Positions 8,089 to 16,579 are shown, counted from the stretch's first letter. The stretch: DNA of 64,000 nucleotides from Ramlibacter ginsenosidimutans (GCF_016654015.1 NZ_JAEPWM010000003.1:310001-374000); one strand, 5' to 3'. Numbers and translations: made by a program. Notes: generated by a model from the letters alone, not told the origin.

Positions 8089-9417
8089 TCAACGAACCAG
8101 CACCGCCCCCGAGGTCTTGTGCGTGGCCGTGTCCACCAGCACCAGCGCACCCAGCGCGCGCGACCGCGCATGAGGCAGGGTCGCCAGGGACTCCTGCAGC
8201 GCGAGTTCCACGTGCCCGATCGCGTTGGGCTCCAGGTGGTCGGCATCCTGTTCGGCCAGCGTGTTCACGTCCAGCTTGTGCACGATGCGCTGCACCTTCG
8301 CCTTGACCCAGCGGTGCCCGTGCAGAGCCCAGTACACGCGGCCGGCCACCAGCGGCTCGTCGTCGAGCCAGGCGACCGTGGCCGACACGTTCCGGGACGG
8401 CGCGAAGGCGCCCGGCGCCAGCAACCAGTCGCCGCGCGATATATCGACTTCGCGGTCCAGGACGATCCCGGCGCTGTGGCGCGCCGGGACGCTCGTCGGC
8501 TGGCGCGCGTGATCGAGGACCTGGACCACCTTCGCGACCTGCCCGCCGGGCAGGATGGTGACCTGCTGGCCCGGCTGCACGAGTCCCGTGGCGACGCGGC
8601 CCCAGAACACGCGGCGGCCCTGGGAGGTGTCGGAGGACGAAGAGAACTTCTCCACCCATTGCACGGGGAAGGAGAAGGCCTCGTCGGTTTCCGCCGGCGT
8701 GACGTCCAGTTGCTCCAGCAGAGACAGCAGCGAGGGGCCGCTGTAGCCGCACCAGCCGGCACGGGCGTCCACGACGTTCCAGCCTTCCAGCGCCGAAACG
8801 GGGACGATGCCGCGCGCTTGCACGCCGGCGGCCCGCGTGAACTGCTCCAGGGCACCGCGGATGTTGGCGAAGGCGACGGTGGCGTCCTCCACGGCGTCGA
8901 GCTTGTTCACCGCGAACACGATCGCGGGCACGCGCAGCAGGTTGGCCAGCAGCGTGTGGCGGCGCGTCTGCGGCAGCAGTTCGAGGCCGGGGTTCTGCCA
9001 CTTCAGCTTGGTGGCGTCGACCAGCACCACGGCGGCGTCCGCGCTGGACGCGGCGGTCACCATGTTGCGCGTGTACTGCTCGTGGCCCGGTGCGTCGCCG
9101 ATGATGAACTTGCGCGCCGGCGTCGTGAAATAGCGGTACGCGACGTCGATGGTGATGCCTTGCTCGCGCTCGGCGGACAGTCCGTCGGTCAGCAGCGCCA
9201 GGTCGGTCGCGCCCGAGCGCGAGACGGAGGCGAGCTGGTCCTGCAGGACGGCGCGGCTGTCCACCAGCAGGCGGCCGATCAGGGTGCTCTTGCCGTCGTC
9301 GACCGACCCGCAGGTGATGAAGCGCAGCGCCGCTGCGTGGTCACCGTGGGGCGAACCAGCCGGCTCGCCGCCCGTGCGGCCGCCGATCGCGGCGTTCGTG
9401 ATGTTGCCGGCATCCAT
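8089..9417 (-). CDS. cysN: Sulfate adenylyltransferase, large GTPase subunit
   Basis: A 442-residue GTPase subunit of ATP sulfurylase. With CysD it makes adenylylsulfate (APS) from sulfate and ATP, driven by GTP hydrolysis. EF-Tu-like motifs are G1 GSVDDGKS (37-44), G3 DAPGHEQY (from 108) and G4 NKLD (171-174). There is no fused CysC kinase domain, consistent with an APS rather than PAPS route here. Its ATG overlaps the last base of the cysD stop (TGATG), so translation is probably coupled. It is the last gene of the cys operon. Confidence 0.95.
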   Translation of the reverse strand: MDAGNITNAAIGGRTGGEPAGSPHGDHAAALRFITCGSVDDGKSTLIGRLLVDSRAVLQDQLASVSRSGATDLALLTDGLSAEREQGITIDVAYRYFTTPARKFIIGDAPGHEQYTRNMVTAASSADAAVVLVDATKLKWQNPGLELLPQTRRHTLLANLLRVPAIVFAVNKLDAVEDATVAFANIRGALEQFTRAAGVQARGIVPVSALEGWNVVDARAGWCGYSGPSLLSLLEQLDVTPAETDEAFSFPVQWVEKFSSSSDTSQGRRVFWGRVATGLVQPGQQVTILPGGQVAKVVQVLDHARQPTSVPARHSAGIVLDREVDISRGDWLLAPGAFAPSRNVSATVAWLDDEPLVAGRVYWALHGHRWVKAKVQRIVHKLDVNTLAEQDADHLEPNAIGHVELALQESLATLPHARSRALGALVLVDTATHKTSGAVLVR

Positions 9418-10349
9418 CAGAAATATCCGTCCTTCTTGCGCTTCTCCATGGAAGCATCCGATGTCTTGTCGTCCATGCGCGTAGCGCCGCGCTCGCTCAC
9501 GTCCACCAGCAGGGTCTCGGCCACCACTTCGCTCGCATTGGAAGCGGGGCTCGCCACCGGGCAGGTGCAGGTGATGTCGCCGACGGTGCGGAAGCGCACC
9601 GTGCGGTTCACCACCTGTTCGCCCTCGCGCGGCGGCGTCAGTTCGGTCACCGGGACCAGCAGGCCGCGGCGTTCCACCACCGGGCGCTGGTGCGCGTAAT
9701 ACAGCGAGGGCAGGGCGATCTCTTCGCGCTCGATGTACTGCCAGACGTCCAGCTCGGTCCAGTTCGAGATCGGGAACACGCGGAAGTGCTCACCGGGCGC
9801 GAGCCGCGTGTTGAACAGCGTCCACAGCTCCGGGCGTTGCGCCTTGGGCTGCCACTGGCCGAAGCTGTCGCGGTGCGAAAAGATGCGCTCCTTGGCGCGC
9901 GCCTTCTCCTCGTCGCGGCGTGCGCCGCCGATCAGCGCGTCGAAGCGGAACTCCTCGATCGCCTCCAGCAGCGTGACGGACTGGTGCGCATTGCGGCTCT
10001 CGTCCGGCCGCGCCAGGCGCACGGTGCCGCGCTTCATGGAGTCCTCGACACTGCGCACGATCAGCTCGGCGCCCAGCTGCTTCGCCCGCAGGTCACGGAA
10101 CTGCGTCACCTCGGGAAAGTTGTGGCCCGTGTCGATCATCAGCAGCGGGTAGGGAATGCGTCCGGCGCCGAAGGCCTTCTCGGCGCACTTCAGCAGCACC
10201 AGCGAGTCCTTGCCGCCGGAGAACAGCAGCGTCGGCCGTTCGAAGGCCCCGGCCACTTCGCGCAGGACGAAGATCGCTTCTTCCTCGAGCGCGTCGAGGT
10301 GGCGGTTGCTGATGCGGGACAGCAGTTGCGGTTCGGTGCGGGCGTTCAT
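9417..10349 (-). CDS. cysD: Sulfate adenylyltransferase, small subunit
   Basis: A 310-residue catalytic subunit of ATP sulfurylase. The PP-loop SGGKDS is at residues 44-49, followed by PAPS-reductase-family blocks (IDTGHNFPEV, RRDEEKARAKERIFS, WTELDVWQYIEREEI). The C-terminal DGYF ending is characteristic of CysD. The start at 10349 overlaps the cysH stop by four bases (ATGA), which excludes the upstream in-frame extension. It works as a heterodimer with CysN. Confidence 0.96.
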   Translation of the reverse strand: MNARTEPQLLSRISNRHLDALEEEAIFVLREVAGAFERPTLLFSGGKDSLVLLKCAEKAFGAGRIPYPLLMIDTGHNFPEVTQFRDLRAKQLGAELIVRSVEDSMKRGTVRLARPDESRNAHQSVTLLEAIEEFRFDALIGGARRDEEKARAKERIFSHRDSFGQWQPKAQRPELWTLFNTRLAPGEHFRVFPISNWTELDVWQYIEREEIALPSLYYAHQRPVVERRGLLVPVTELTPPREGEQVVNRTVRFRTVGDITCTCPVASPASNASEVVAETLLVDVSERGATRMDDKTSDASMEKRKKDGYF

Positions 10350-11071
10350 GCGGCAGCCTTTTCTTCGTTCTTCACGTGCAGGCCGCATTCCTTTGCGGCT
10401 TCCTGCTCCCACCACCAGCGCCCTGCGCGGAAGTCCTCGCCCAGGCTGATCGCGCGCGTGCACGGCGCGCAGCCGATGCTGGGGAAGAACTGGTCGTGCA
10501 GCGGGTTGTAGTCGACGTCGTTGGCCTGGATGTAGTGCCAGACGTCGCCCCAGCTCCAGTTCGCCAGGGGATTGATCTTGGCGCGCGCCTCGGAGGTGTC
10601 GACCTGCGGCACCTCGGCGCGTGCGTTCGACTGTTCGCGGCGCAGCCCCGTGATCCAGGCCTTCTGGCCGGCGAGGGCGCGCTCGAGCGGCTCCATCTTG
10701 CGGATGCCGCAGCAGGCCTTGCGCAGCTCGATGCTGCGGTACATCGCGTCCTTGCCCTCGCGGCCTACGAACTGGATGACCGACTCCTGCACCGGCCGAT
10801 AGACCTCCACCGGCGCCCGCGAGCCGGACCGCGTGCGGTCCAGCAGGTCCAGCGTTTCCTGGTGCAGCGCGCCGGTCTCCAGCACGAACACGGGGATGTC
10901 CAGCTCCAGGCTGTTGATCAGGTGCGTGATGACCACGTCTTCGGCGCCGAGGCTCGAGGCCTGCTTCAGCGGCGCGAAGCTGGAGGCCGCCTGGATCAGC
11001 AGCTTCTGCGTGGCGGCGAGCTTGTCCTCGTAGTCCTGCGAGGCCCGCGCGTGCAATGCGATCGCGCCCAT
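10346..11071 (-). CDS. cysH: Adenylyl-sulfate (APS) reductase
   Basis: A 241-residue assimilatory reductase that converts APS to sulfite with thioredoxin. Cys pairs CC at 120-121 and CxxC at 201/204 are the [4Fe-4S] ligands that mark the APS-using rather than PAPS-using type. The C-terminal ECGLH (C229) carries the catalytic Cys. This fits the absence of an APS kinase in the cluster. The gene lies between the DUF934 gene (gap of one base) and cysD (4-base overlap). Confidence 0.94.
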   Translation of the reverse strand: MGAIALHARASQDYEDKLAATQKLLIQAASSFAPLKQASSLGAEDVVITHLINSLELDIPVFVLETGALHQETLDLLDRTRSGSRAPVEVYRPVQESVIQFVGREGKDAMYRSIELRKACCGIRKMEPLERALAGQKAWITGLRREQSNARAEVPQVDTSEARAKINPLANWSWGDVWHYIQANDVDYNPLHDQFFPSIGCAPCTRAISLGEDFRAGRWWWEQEAAKECGLHVKNEEKAAA

Positions 11072-11072
11072 C

Positions 11073-11462
11073 TCAGGACCTCGCGAACAGCGGCTCTCGC
11101 ACGACGGCGTCGGCCTGGTAGAAGTCGGCGAAGCGGGCGAACTGCCGGTCGGCCTCCGCCGGATCCTTGCCTTCCTTGAGCACCGCGCTGGAGAAGCCGG
11201 TGCGCTGCATCTGCACGAGCTGGTCGATCAGCACGTCGCCGGTGGCGCGAATGTCGCCCCTGAACTTGCGGCGGCGGCGCAGCAGGTAGGCCTGGCTGTA
11301 GGCACGTCCATCGGTGAACTTGGGGAACTGCAGCTCGATGCGGTCCACGCCGTCCAGGGCGAGCTCCGCCACGTCGGCGTCGTTCGCCACCACCAGCACG
11401 TTCACGTTCGCCTCGGGCTGGAGTTCGCCGGGCTGCAGGATCTCGATCAGTCGGCGGGTCAT
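11073..11462 (-). CDS. DUF934 protein of the sulfite reductase cluster
   Basis: A 129-residue protein of the DUF934 family, which is regularly encoded between cysI and cysH in betaproteobacteria. Its function is not established; it may help assembly or electron supply of the CysI-type sulfite reductase. Visible family blocks are 'DRIELQFPKFTDGRAYSQA', 'LLRRRRKFRGDIRATGDVL' and QMQRTGFSSAVL. The start at 11462 overlaps the cysI stop (ATGA) and defines the N-terminus MTRRLIEILQ. No cofactor motif is visible. Confidence 0.85.
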   Translation of the reverse strand: MTRRLIEILQPGELQPEANVNVLVVANDADVAELALDGVDRIELQFPKFTDGRAYSQAYLLRRRRKFRGDIRATGDVLIDQLVQMQRTGFSSAVLKEGKDPAEADRQFARFADFYQADAVVREPLFARS

Positions 11463-13288
11463 GCCGTTTCCCTTTCCACGAAGCGGGCGGCGTTGGCGGC
11501 GGCCTTGAACGGGTCGTGGCCGACGCGGCGCAGGGTGGCGATGAAGGTCTCGGACTTGCCGTCGCCGGCGGGCTGGCGCAGCTGGCGGTAGGTGTCGATC
11601 AAGGCCTCGATCACGCCGGGCACTTCCTCCTTGGCGAACGACGGGCCGACGATCTTGCCGGGCGTGGCGGGACCGGACAGGTCGGAGCCGTTGGAGCCGC
11701 CCAGCGTGATCTGGTACCACTCCTTGCCGTCCTTGTCGACGCCGAGGATGCCGATGTGGCCGGCGTGGTGGTGGCCGCAGGAGTTGATGCAACCCGAGAA
11801 GTTCAGGTCGATGTCGCCGATGTCGTATTCCTCGTCCAGGTCCTGGAAGCGCTCGGTGATGGCCTCGGCGATCGGCAGCGAACGTGCATTCGCCAGCGAG
11901 CAGAAGTCGCCGCCCGGGCAGGCGATCATGTCGGTGATCAGGCCGATGTTCGGGCGCGCGAGGCCCAGCTTGCGGGCGGCGGCCCACAGCTCCGGCAGGT
12001 CGTCCTGGTGCACCCAGGGCAGCAGCAGGTTCTGCTGGTGCGTCACGCGGGCTTCGCCGGCGGAGAAGCGCTCGGCCAGTTCGGCGCAGGCGTCGAACTG
12101 GTCCGCCGTGCAGTCGCCCGGGTTCTGGCCCAGGCGCTTGAAGGAGAGCACCACCGCGCGCAGTTCGGGGTTGCGGTGCGGCAGCACGTTGCGCTGCAGC
12201 CAGCGGTCGTACAGCGGGTCGGCTTCGGCGTCGGCGCGGATGATCTCGTGCACATGGGCGGCGGCGGGGTCGCGGCGCTGCCGCTTCAGCTCCGGAGCGA
12301 CGAACTGGGCCGCGACCCGGTCCAGCTCTTCCTGCTTGATCGTGTGCGGCGCGCCGTCGATCTCGACGATCTGGCGGAATTCCTCTTCGACCTTGTCGAT
12401 GTAGCGCTGGCCCTCGGACTTCACGAGGATCTTGATGCGCGCCTTCCAGACGTTGTCGCGGCGGCCGTACTGGTTGTAGACGCGGATGCAGGCCTCGAGA
12501 TAGCTCAGGAGGTGCTGCCAGGGCAGGAACTCGCGCACCACCGTCCCGATGATCGGCGTGCGGCCCATGCCGCCGCCGACGAGCACCTTGAAGCCCAGTT
12601 CGCCGGCTTCGTTGCGCAGCGCCTGCAGGCTGATGTCGTACCAGCCCAACGCCGCGCGGTCTTCCTGCGCACCATTGAGCGCAATCTTGAACTTGCGCGG
12701 CAGGAAGACGAATTCGGGGTGCAGCGCCGCCCACTGGCGGATGATTTCGGCGAACGGCCGCGGATCGGCGATCTCGTCGACCGCGATGCCGGCGAGCGCC
12801 TCGGTGGTGATGTTGCGGATCGCGTTGCCGCTGGTCTGGATGCCGTGCATGTTGGCGCTGGCCAGCAGTTCCATCACGTCGGCGGCCTTCGTGATCGGGA
12901 TCCAGTTGAACTGCACGTTCGTGCGCGTCGTGAAGTGGCCGTAGCCGTAGTTCAGCTTGGTGACGACCTGGCGATCGGTGCCGGGCACGGGCACGGGCCC
13001 CAGCGCGAGCTGCTTCTGCTGCGCTTCCTGCAGCAGCGCGGGCTCGGGCCGGTCGTATTCGCGCGCCACCTTGCCCAGGGTGCGCAACTGCGTGCTGGAG
13101 AGCTCGCCATAGGGCACGGAGATGCGGGCCATGGGCGCGTAGCGCTGGATGTACCAGCCGTTCTGCAGGCGCAGCGGCCGCAGCTCTTCGTCGCTGAGCG
13201 TGCCCTCCTGCCAGCGCTGCAGCTGGTCGCGGAACTGGGCGGCGCGGGCGCGGACGAACTGGCGGTCGAATTCTGAGTATTGATACAT
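11459..13288 (-). CDS. cysI: Sulfite reductase, siroheme/[4Fe-4S] subunit
   Basis: A 609-residue hemoprotein that reduces sulfite to sulfide in six one-electron steps. It contains the duplicated nitrite/sulfite reductase fold. The siroheme-[4Fe-4S] ligands are C457 and C463 (ACPGGDFC) and C500 and C504 (NFSGCINSCGHHH). It is first in the cys operon. No cysJ flavoprotein partner is in the cluster, so electrons probably come from ferredoxin or another donor (inference); fdxA and a ferredoxin reductase lie just downstream of the operon. The 5' region holds a palindrome probably bound by a CysB-type regulator. Confidence 0.94.
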   Translation of the reverse strand: MYQYSEFDRQFVRARAAQFRDQLQRWQEGTLSDEELRPLRLQNGWYIQRYAPMARISVPYGELSSTQLRTLGKVAREYDRPEPALLQEAQQKQLALGPVPVPGTDRQVVTKLNYGYGHFTTRTNVQFNWIPITKAADVMELLASANMHGIQTSGNAIRNITTEALAGIAVDEIADPRPFAEIIRQWAALHPEFVFLPRKFKIALNGAQEDRAALGWYDISLQALRNEAGELGFKVLVGGGMGRTPIIGTVVREFLPWQHLLSYLEACIRVYNQYGRRDNVWKARIKILVKSEGQRYIDKVEEEFRQIVEIDGAPHTIKQEELDRVAAQFVAPELKRQRRDPAAAHVHEIIRADAEADPLYDRWLQRNVLPHRNPELRAVVLSFKRLGQNPGDCTADQFDACAELAERFSAGEARVTHQQNLLLPWVHQDDLPELWAAARKLGLARPNIGLITDMIACPGGDFCSLANARSLPIAEAITERFQDLDEEYDIGDIDLNFSGCINSCGHHHAGHIGILGVDKDGKEWYQITLGGSNGSDLSGPATPGKIVGPSFAKEEVPGVIEALIDTYRQLRQPAGDGKSETFIATLRRVGHDPFKAAANAARFVERETA

Positions 13289-13377
13289 GGAGCGGAACGT
13301 GGTGCCCCCAGGGAAGGGAGGCGAAGCCGGGACTTTAGGGAGGGTCCCTTCCGATCCAAACTATTTTTTAGTCCGGC

Positions 13378-13399
13378 GCTTATGCGGATAAGCTTATGC
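13378..13399. promoter_or_regulatory. Candidate CysB-type operator upstream of cysI
   Basis: GCTTAT-GCGG-ATAAGC (13378-13393) is a perfect inverted repeat with a 4-base spacer, and GCTTATGC recurs directly at 13392-13399. It lies about 90 bases upstream of cysI in the gap shared with the receiver-like gene. A near copy (GCTTATGGGGATA) lies upstream of the sulfate-binding protein gene at 16494, supporting a sulfur-response site. LysR-type regulators such as CysB bind T-N11-A dyads of this kind. Assignment to CysB is inference. Confidence 0.55.
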
Positions 13400-13500
13400 A
13401 CGAGGCGCCAAGCGCCTTTCCGGCCGGTAAGCGCTGCCCGCCGGATAACGAGCTGCAGGGGTGGGGCGGCCCGGGTGGACCGGGCCTTCGACGGGAGTCC

Positions 13501-14232
13501 ATGGCACAGAGGATCTACATCAAGGTCGTCGGTTTCTCCGACGAGGAGCGGCACGCGCTGAACACGGTGTTCCGGCTTTCAGAGCAGTGCCGGACCATGT
13601 ACCAGCTGTGGACGCCCCAGGCCGCCGAGCCGCCACGCGTCGCGCTGCTGGACGGGCAGAGCTGGGAAGCCCGCGTGGAAGCCGAGTCCCGCTCGCCTCG
13701 CGACCTGCGCCTGCTCTGGGTGGGCGCCCATGCGCCGGCGAGTATCTGGCGCAGCTTCGAGCGGCCGATCGCCTGGCACGAGGTCATCGGCAGCCTGGAC
13801 CTCGTTTTCGAACCCCAGCCACTCGACCTCGACCCCGACGGGCCGGACTCGATCATGTCGCACAAGCAGGCGCTGATCGTCAGCGCCGATAGGGCTGAAC
13901 GCCTCTACTTGCGCGCGCGGCTCGCGCTGGCGCGGCTCACGCTCGCCGACGAAGCGGAAACCGCCACCGAAGCGGTGCAACTCGCGCGCGGCAAGCAATA
14001 CGACCTGGCGCTCGTCGACGCGGCCGTGCACGACATGGACGCGTGGGCGCTGGTGTCGCACCTGCGCGGCGGCCGCTGGCCGATCCCCCATCTCGCGTTG
14101 ACCAAAGCCGCACGCTCCGTGCCGGACCGGCTGCGGGCGTGGCGCGGCCGCACCGCCTTGCTGGCGCACCCGCCCGATCCGGAACGGCTGGACGCGTGGC
14201 TCAGCCGGATCGAGCTGGGGCCAGCCGGCTGA
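13501..14232 (+). CDS. Degenerate two-receiver regulatory protein
   Basis: A 243-residue cytoplasmic protein. The C-terminal half (about residues 120-243) has the pattern of a response-regulator receiver: a first strand (ALIVSADRAERL) in which the usual acidic pair is mostly lost, a phosphoacceptor-like Asp in 'YDLALVDAAVHDMDAW', and 'LALTKAARS' for the Thr/Lys strand. The N-terminal half (VVGFSDEERHALNTVFRLS, 'PPRVALLDGQSWE', LRLLWVGA) repeats the same pattern more weakly, so it may be a second pseudo-receiver. There is no output domain. ATG 13501 has CGACGGGAGTCC upstream. Its 3' end overlaps mnmC by 32 bases, convergently. Function unknown; probably signalling. Confidence 0.6.
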   Translation: MAQRIYIKVVGFSDEERHALNTVFRLSEQCRTMYQLWTPQAAEPPRVALLDGQSWEARVEAESRSPRDLRLLWVGAHAPASIWRSFERPIAWHEVIGSLDLVFEPQPLDLDPDGPDSIMSHKQALIVSADRAERLYLRARLALARLTLADEAETATEAVQLARGKQYDLALVDAAVHDMDAWALVSHLRGGRWPIPHLALTKAARSVPDRLRAWRGRTALLAHPPDPERLDAWLSRIELGPAG

Positions 14233-16042
14233 CGTCCAGCGCGTGCGCCAGCCGTGCCTCGATCGGCAAGGGTTCGCGGTGCAGCCGCGCCGCGATCAGT
14301 TCCGCGCAGAGAGCGGCAAAGCTCAGTCCGCGTGAACCCATGGCGGTGCTGACCCACAAGCCCGGTTCCACTTCGCCCACTAGCGGGCGGCGATCGCTCG
14401 CGGCGCAGCGCACGCCTGCCCAGTGGCGCAGCTGCCCGCGCCCAGCCGCTGCCTGGAGCACCGCGCCCGCTTGCGGCAGCATTTCGGCGACGCGCTGCAC
14501 GTTGGCTGCGTCGTCTTCGTCGCGCGGCGTCGCGTCGGTGTCGCCGCGACCATAGGTCGATCCGGTGATCCAGGCGCCGCGGTCCACCAGCGGCACGCGC
14601 GGCAGGAAGTGGCCGTGCCCGTTGACCGGGAAGGGCGGCAGCGAGGACGCGTCCTCCTCTTCGAGCGGCGCCCAGCTCACCTGCCCGCGGACGGCATGCA
14701 CTTGCCCGGCCCAGGGCAGCAGCGGCGCGCTTCCCAATGCAGCCGCCACCACCACCAGCGGTGCCTGCGCCAGGGTCGCACCCTGGGCGTCCTGCACCAA
14801 CCAGTGCCCGTCCCCGCGCGCGATGCGCGCCACCGCGGACGATCCCTGGAACTGCACGCCGCTCGTGCGCAACCAGCTGCGCACGAGCGCCGCAGGGACG
14901 ATCCACGCCGCCTGCTCGTGCCACCACGCGGCCTGTTCCGACGCCAGGCCGGCAGTGCGTTGCTGCGCCGGCGTGGCTGCGCGCGTCCATGGCGCCAGCG
15001 CTTCGTCTGCGGGCGGCGAGCGCAGGTCGTCGCCTCGCCATTCCAGGACGCCCGTGGCTTGCCACTCGAGACCGGCAGCCAGGCGCTGCCGTGCCTCCTG
15101 CAAGGTCGTGCGCACGCCGGCACGGGACAGCCGGGAGAGCAGGTTGTCATCCGGCGATTGATGCGCCGCCAGCAGCCCGACGGGCAGCGCGGACGCGCCC
15201 GCTGCCGGAGCGCGCGCGGCATCGAGCACGCGCACCATCCAGCCGCGGCGCGCGAGGCTCGCGGCGACCGCGGCGCCGGAGAGCCCGGCACCGATCACGA
15301 CGGCGTGCGAGGGCTGCGGCCGGACCGCATCGTCGCGGCCCTTCGCTTCCCAGGGCGGGTCGTAGCGGCCGGCCAGGCATTCGCGCTTGGGCGGCAGGCC
15401 GGGGCGCTTGGCCAGCTGCCAGCCGCAGGCGTGGAGGTCGCGCCGCAACTGGCCGGCGACCGTCCAGGTCGCGAGTTGGGCGCCGTGGCGGCTCAGTCGC
15501 GTGACGGCCTTCAGCGTGTGCAGGTCCCACATGGCCGGATTGCGCGCCGGGTCGAAGCCATCCAGAAACACCGCGTCGGCGTGGAACTGCTGTTCGCGCA
15601 GCATCGCATGCACGTCGCCCACGCACAGCGTCAGCAGCACGTGGCCTTGCTCGAAGGACAAGCGATGCACGCCCGGCGTCAGCCCCAGCCACTGCGCGGC
15701 GAGGGCTTCGGCCAGCGGCTGCAGGGCAGGGTAGCTGGCCACCCCGCGCAGCAAGTCCTCGGCCGCGACCGGCCAGGCTTCGACGGAAGCGAAGTGCAGC
15801 AGCGCCGGGCGCTGGGGGTCGCTGCGCCAGGCATGCCAGCAGGCGAGGAAGTTCAGGCCCAGGCCGAAGCCGGTCTCCAGCACACGCCATTGCGGCTGCC
15901 CGGCCCAACCCTCGGGAAGTCCGCAGCCTTCCAGGAACACGTGCTGCGCCTGTGCCAGGCCGCCGGTGGCGGAGCGGTAGATGTCGTCGAAGCGCGGACT
16001 GCGCGGCGTGCCGTCGTCGTCCCAGGCGACGGCTTCGCTCAT
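14201..16042 (-). CDS. mnmC: Bifunctional tRNA mnm5s2U modification enzyme MnmC
   Basis: A 613-residue fusion enzyme that completes 5-methylaminomethyl-2-thiouridine at the wobble position of tRNAs for Lys, Glu and Gln. The N-terminal methyltransferase (MnmD) has the SAM loop 'VLETGFGLGLNFL' and the block 'FHADAVFLDGFDPARNPAMW'. The C-terminal FAD oxidase has GAGLSGAAVA and late motifs ('GVRCAASDRRPLVGEV', STAMGSRGLSFA). The start at 16042 has AAGGA just upstream; a longer frame to 16108 runs into a duplicated piece of yggX and is not credible. It is transcribed toward, and overlaps, the receiver-like gene. Confidence 0.93.
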   Translation of the reverse strand: MSEAVAWDDDGTPRSPRFDDIYRSATGGLAQAQHVFLEGCGLPEGWAGQPQWRVLETGFGLGLNFLACWHAWRSDPQRPALLHFASVEAWPVAAEDLLRGVASYPALQPLAEALAAQWLGLTPGVHRLSFEQGHVLLTLCVGDVHAMLREQQFHADAVFLDGFDPARNPAMWDLHTLKAVTRLSRHGAQLATWTVAGQLRRDLHACGWQLAKRPGLPPKRECLAGRYDPPWEAKGRDDAVRPQPSHAVVIGAGLSGAAVAASLARRGWMVRVLDAARAPAAGASALPVGLLAAHQSPDDNLLSRLSRAGVRTTLQEARQRLAAGLEWQATGVLEWRGDDLRSPPADEALAPWTRAATPAQQRTAGLASEQAAWWHEQAAWIVPAALVRSWLRTSGVQFQGSSAVARIARGDGHWLVQDAQGATLAQAPLVVVAAALGSAPLLPWAGQVHAVRGQVSWAPLEEEDASSLPPFPVNGHGHFLPRVPLVDRGAWITGSTYGRGDTDATPRDEDDAANVQRVAEMLPQAGAVLQAAAGRGQLRHWAGVRCAASDRRPLVGEVEPGLWVSTAMGSRGLSFAALCAELIAARLHREPLPIEARLAHALDVSRLAPARSG

Positions 16043-16065
16043 TCCTTCGTGGCGGGTGTTAGCGT

Positions 16066-16124
16066 TACGCCGTCGGCGGGACGCAGCCCGCGGCAGTGTC
16101 TGCGCCACCGCCGAAAAAGTGGTT
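16066..16124 (-). repeat. Duplicated 3' end of yggX
   Basis: These 59 bases match the 3' end of yggX (16201-16259) at 55 of 59 positions, 135 bases downstream. On the minus strand the copy still encodes [19 protein letters not shown] followed by a stop (TAA). Three of the four differences are silent at protein level or in the stop; one changes Tyr to Cys. It is a partial tandem duplication or the relic of a second yggX copy. Confidence 0.85.
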
Positions 16125-16137
16125 CTGGCTCCGGCAC

Positions 16138-16211
16138 GCGGCTACGCCGCTTCACATCGCAAAGCGATGTGAGCCTGCGCCGAAACCTCTTTCCCACGGC
16201 TACGCCGTGGG
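16138..16211 (-). terminator. Three tandem hairpins downstream of yggX
   Basis: Three inverted repeats follow one another: GCGGC-TAC-GCCGC (16138-16150), TCACATCGC-AAA-GCGATGTGA (16152-16172) and CCCACGGC-TAC-GCCGTGGG (16193-16211). The last overlaps the yggX stop codon at 16200-16202. Together they probably end yggX transcription before mnmC, though U-tracts are short. Confidence 0.55.
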
Positions 16212-16472
16212 CGGGACGTAGCCCGCGGCGGTGTCTGCGCCACCGCCAAAAAAGTGGTTTTCCATCTGGCGCTTGAGGTACTCGCGGGCGCGCTGGTCCG
16301 CGAGGTTCAGCCGGTTCTCGTTCACCAGCATGGTCTGCTGCTTGAGCCATTGCTGCCAGGCTTCCTTGCTGACGTTCTCGTAGAGGCGCTTGCCCAGCTC
16401 GCCGGGATAAGGGGGGAAGTCGAGGCCTTCGGCGTCCTTGCCGAGCTTGATGCAGTGAACCGTGCGTGGCAT
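16200..16472 (-). CDS. yggX: Probable Fe(2+)-trafficking / oxidative damage protection protein
   Basis: A 90-residue protein of the YggX family, which protects iron-sulfur proteins from oxidative damage and takes part in iron trafficking. Family features are the N-terminal '[19 protein letters not shown]' with its single Cys, '[20 protein letters not shown]', [15 protein letters not shown], and '[13 protein letters not shown]'. The length is normal. The Gly-rich C-terminus ([17 protein letters not shown]) is present again in a partial copy downstream. It is divergent from the sulfate-binding protein gene. Confidence 0.93.
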   Translation of the reverse strand: MPRTVHCIKLGKDAEGLDFPPYPGELGKRLYENVSKEAWQQWLKQQTMLVNENRLNLADQRAREYLKRQMENHFFGGGADTAAGYVPPTA

Positions 16473-16493
16473 TCACGCTCTCCTGGTGAATTT

Positions 16494-16506
16494 GCTTATG
16501 GGGATA
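16494..16506. promoter_or_regulatory. Candidate sulfur-response operator upstream of the sulfate-binding protein
   Basis: GCTTATGGGGATA matches the site upstream of cysI (GCTTATGCGGATA) at 12 of 13 bases and lies 74 bases before the start of the sulfate-binding protein gene. Here the right arm of the palindrome is degenerate (ATATGG instead of ATAAGC). Confidence 0.45.
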
Positions 16507-16579
16507 TGGAACTGAGATCTCTGTCGTTCGCGTTCCGCAGGCCGGCTTCCAGAATGCGCCTCAACAAAGGAAATCATCC

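Noticed and set aside
13396..13500. Longer version of the receiver-like protein starting at 13396
   Set aside because: The extra 35 residues overlap the cysI operator region and look non-coding; ATG 13501 begins the recognisable first strand a few residues later.
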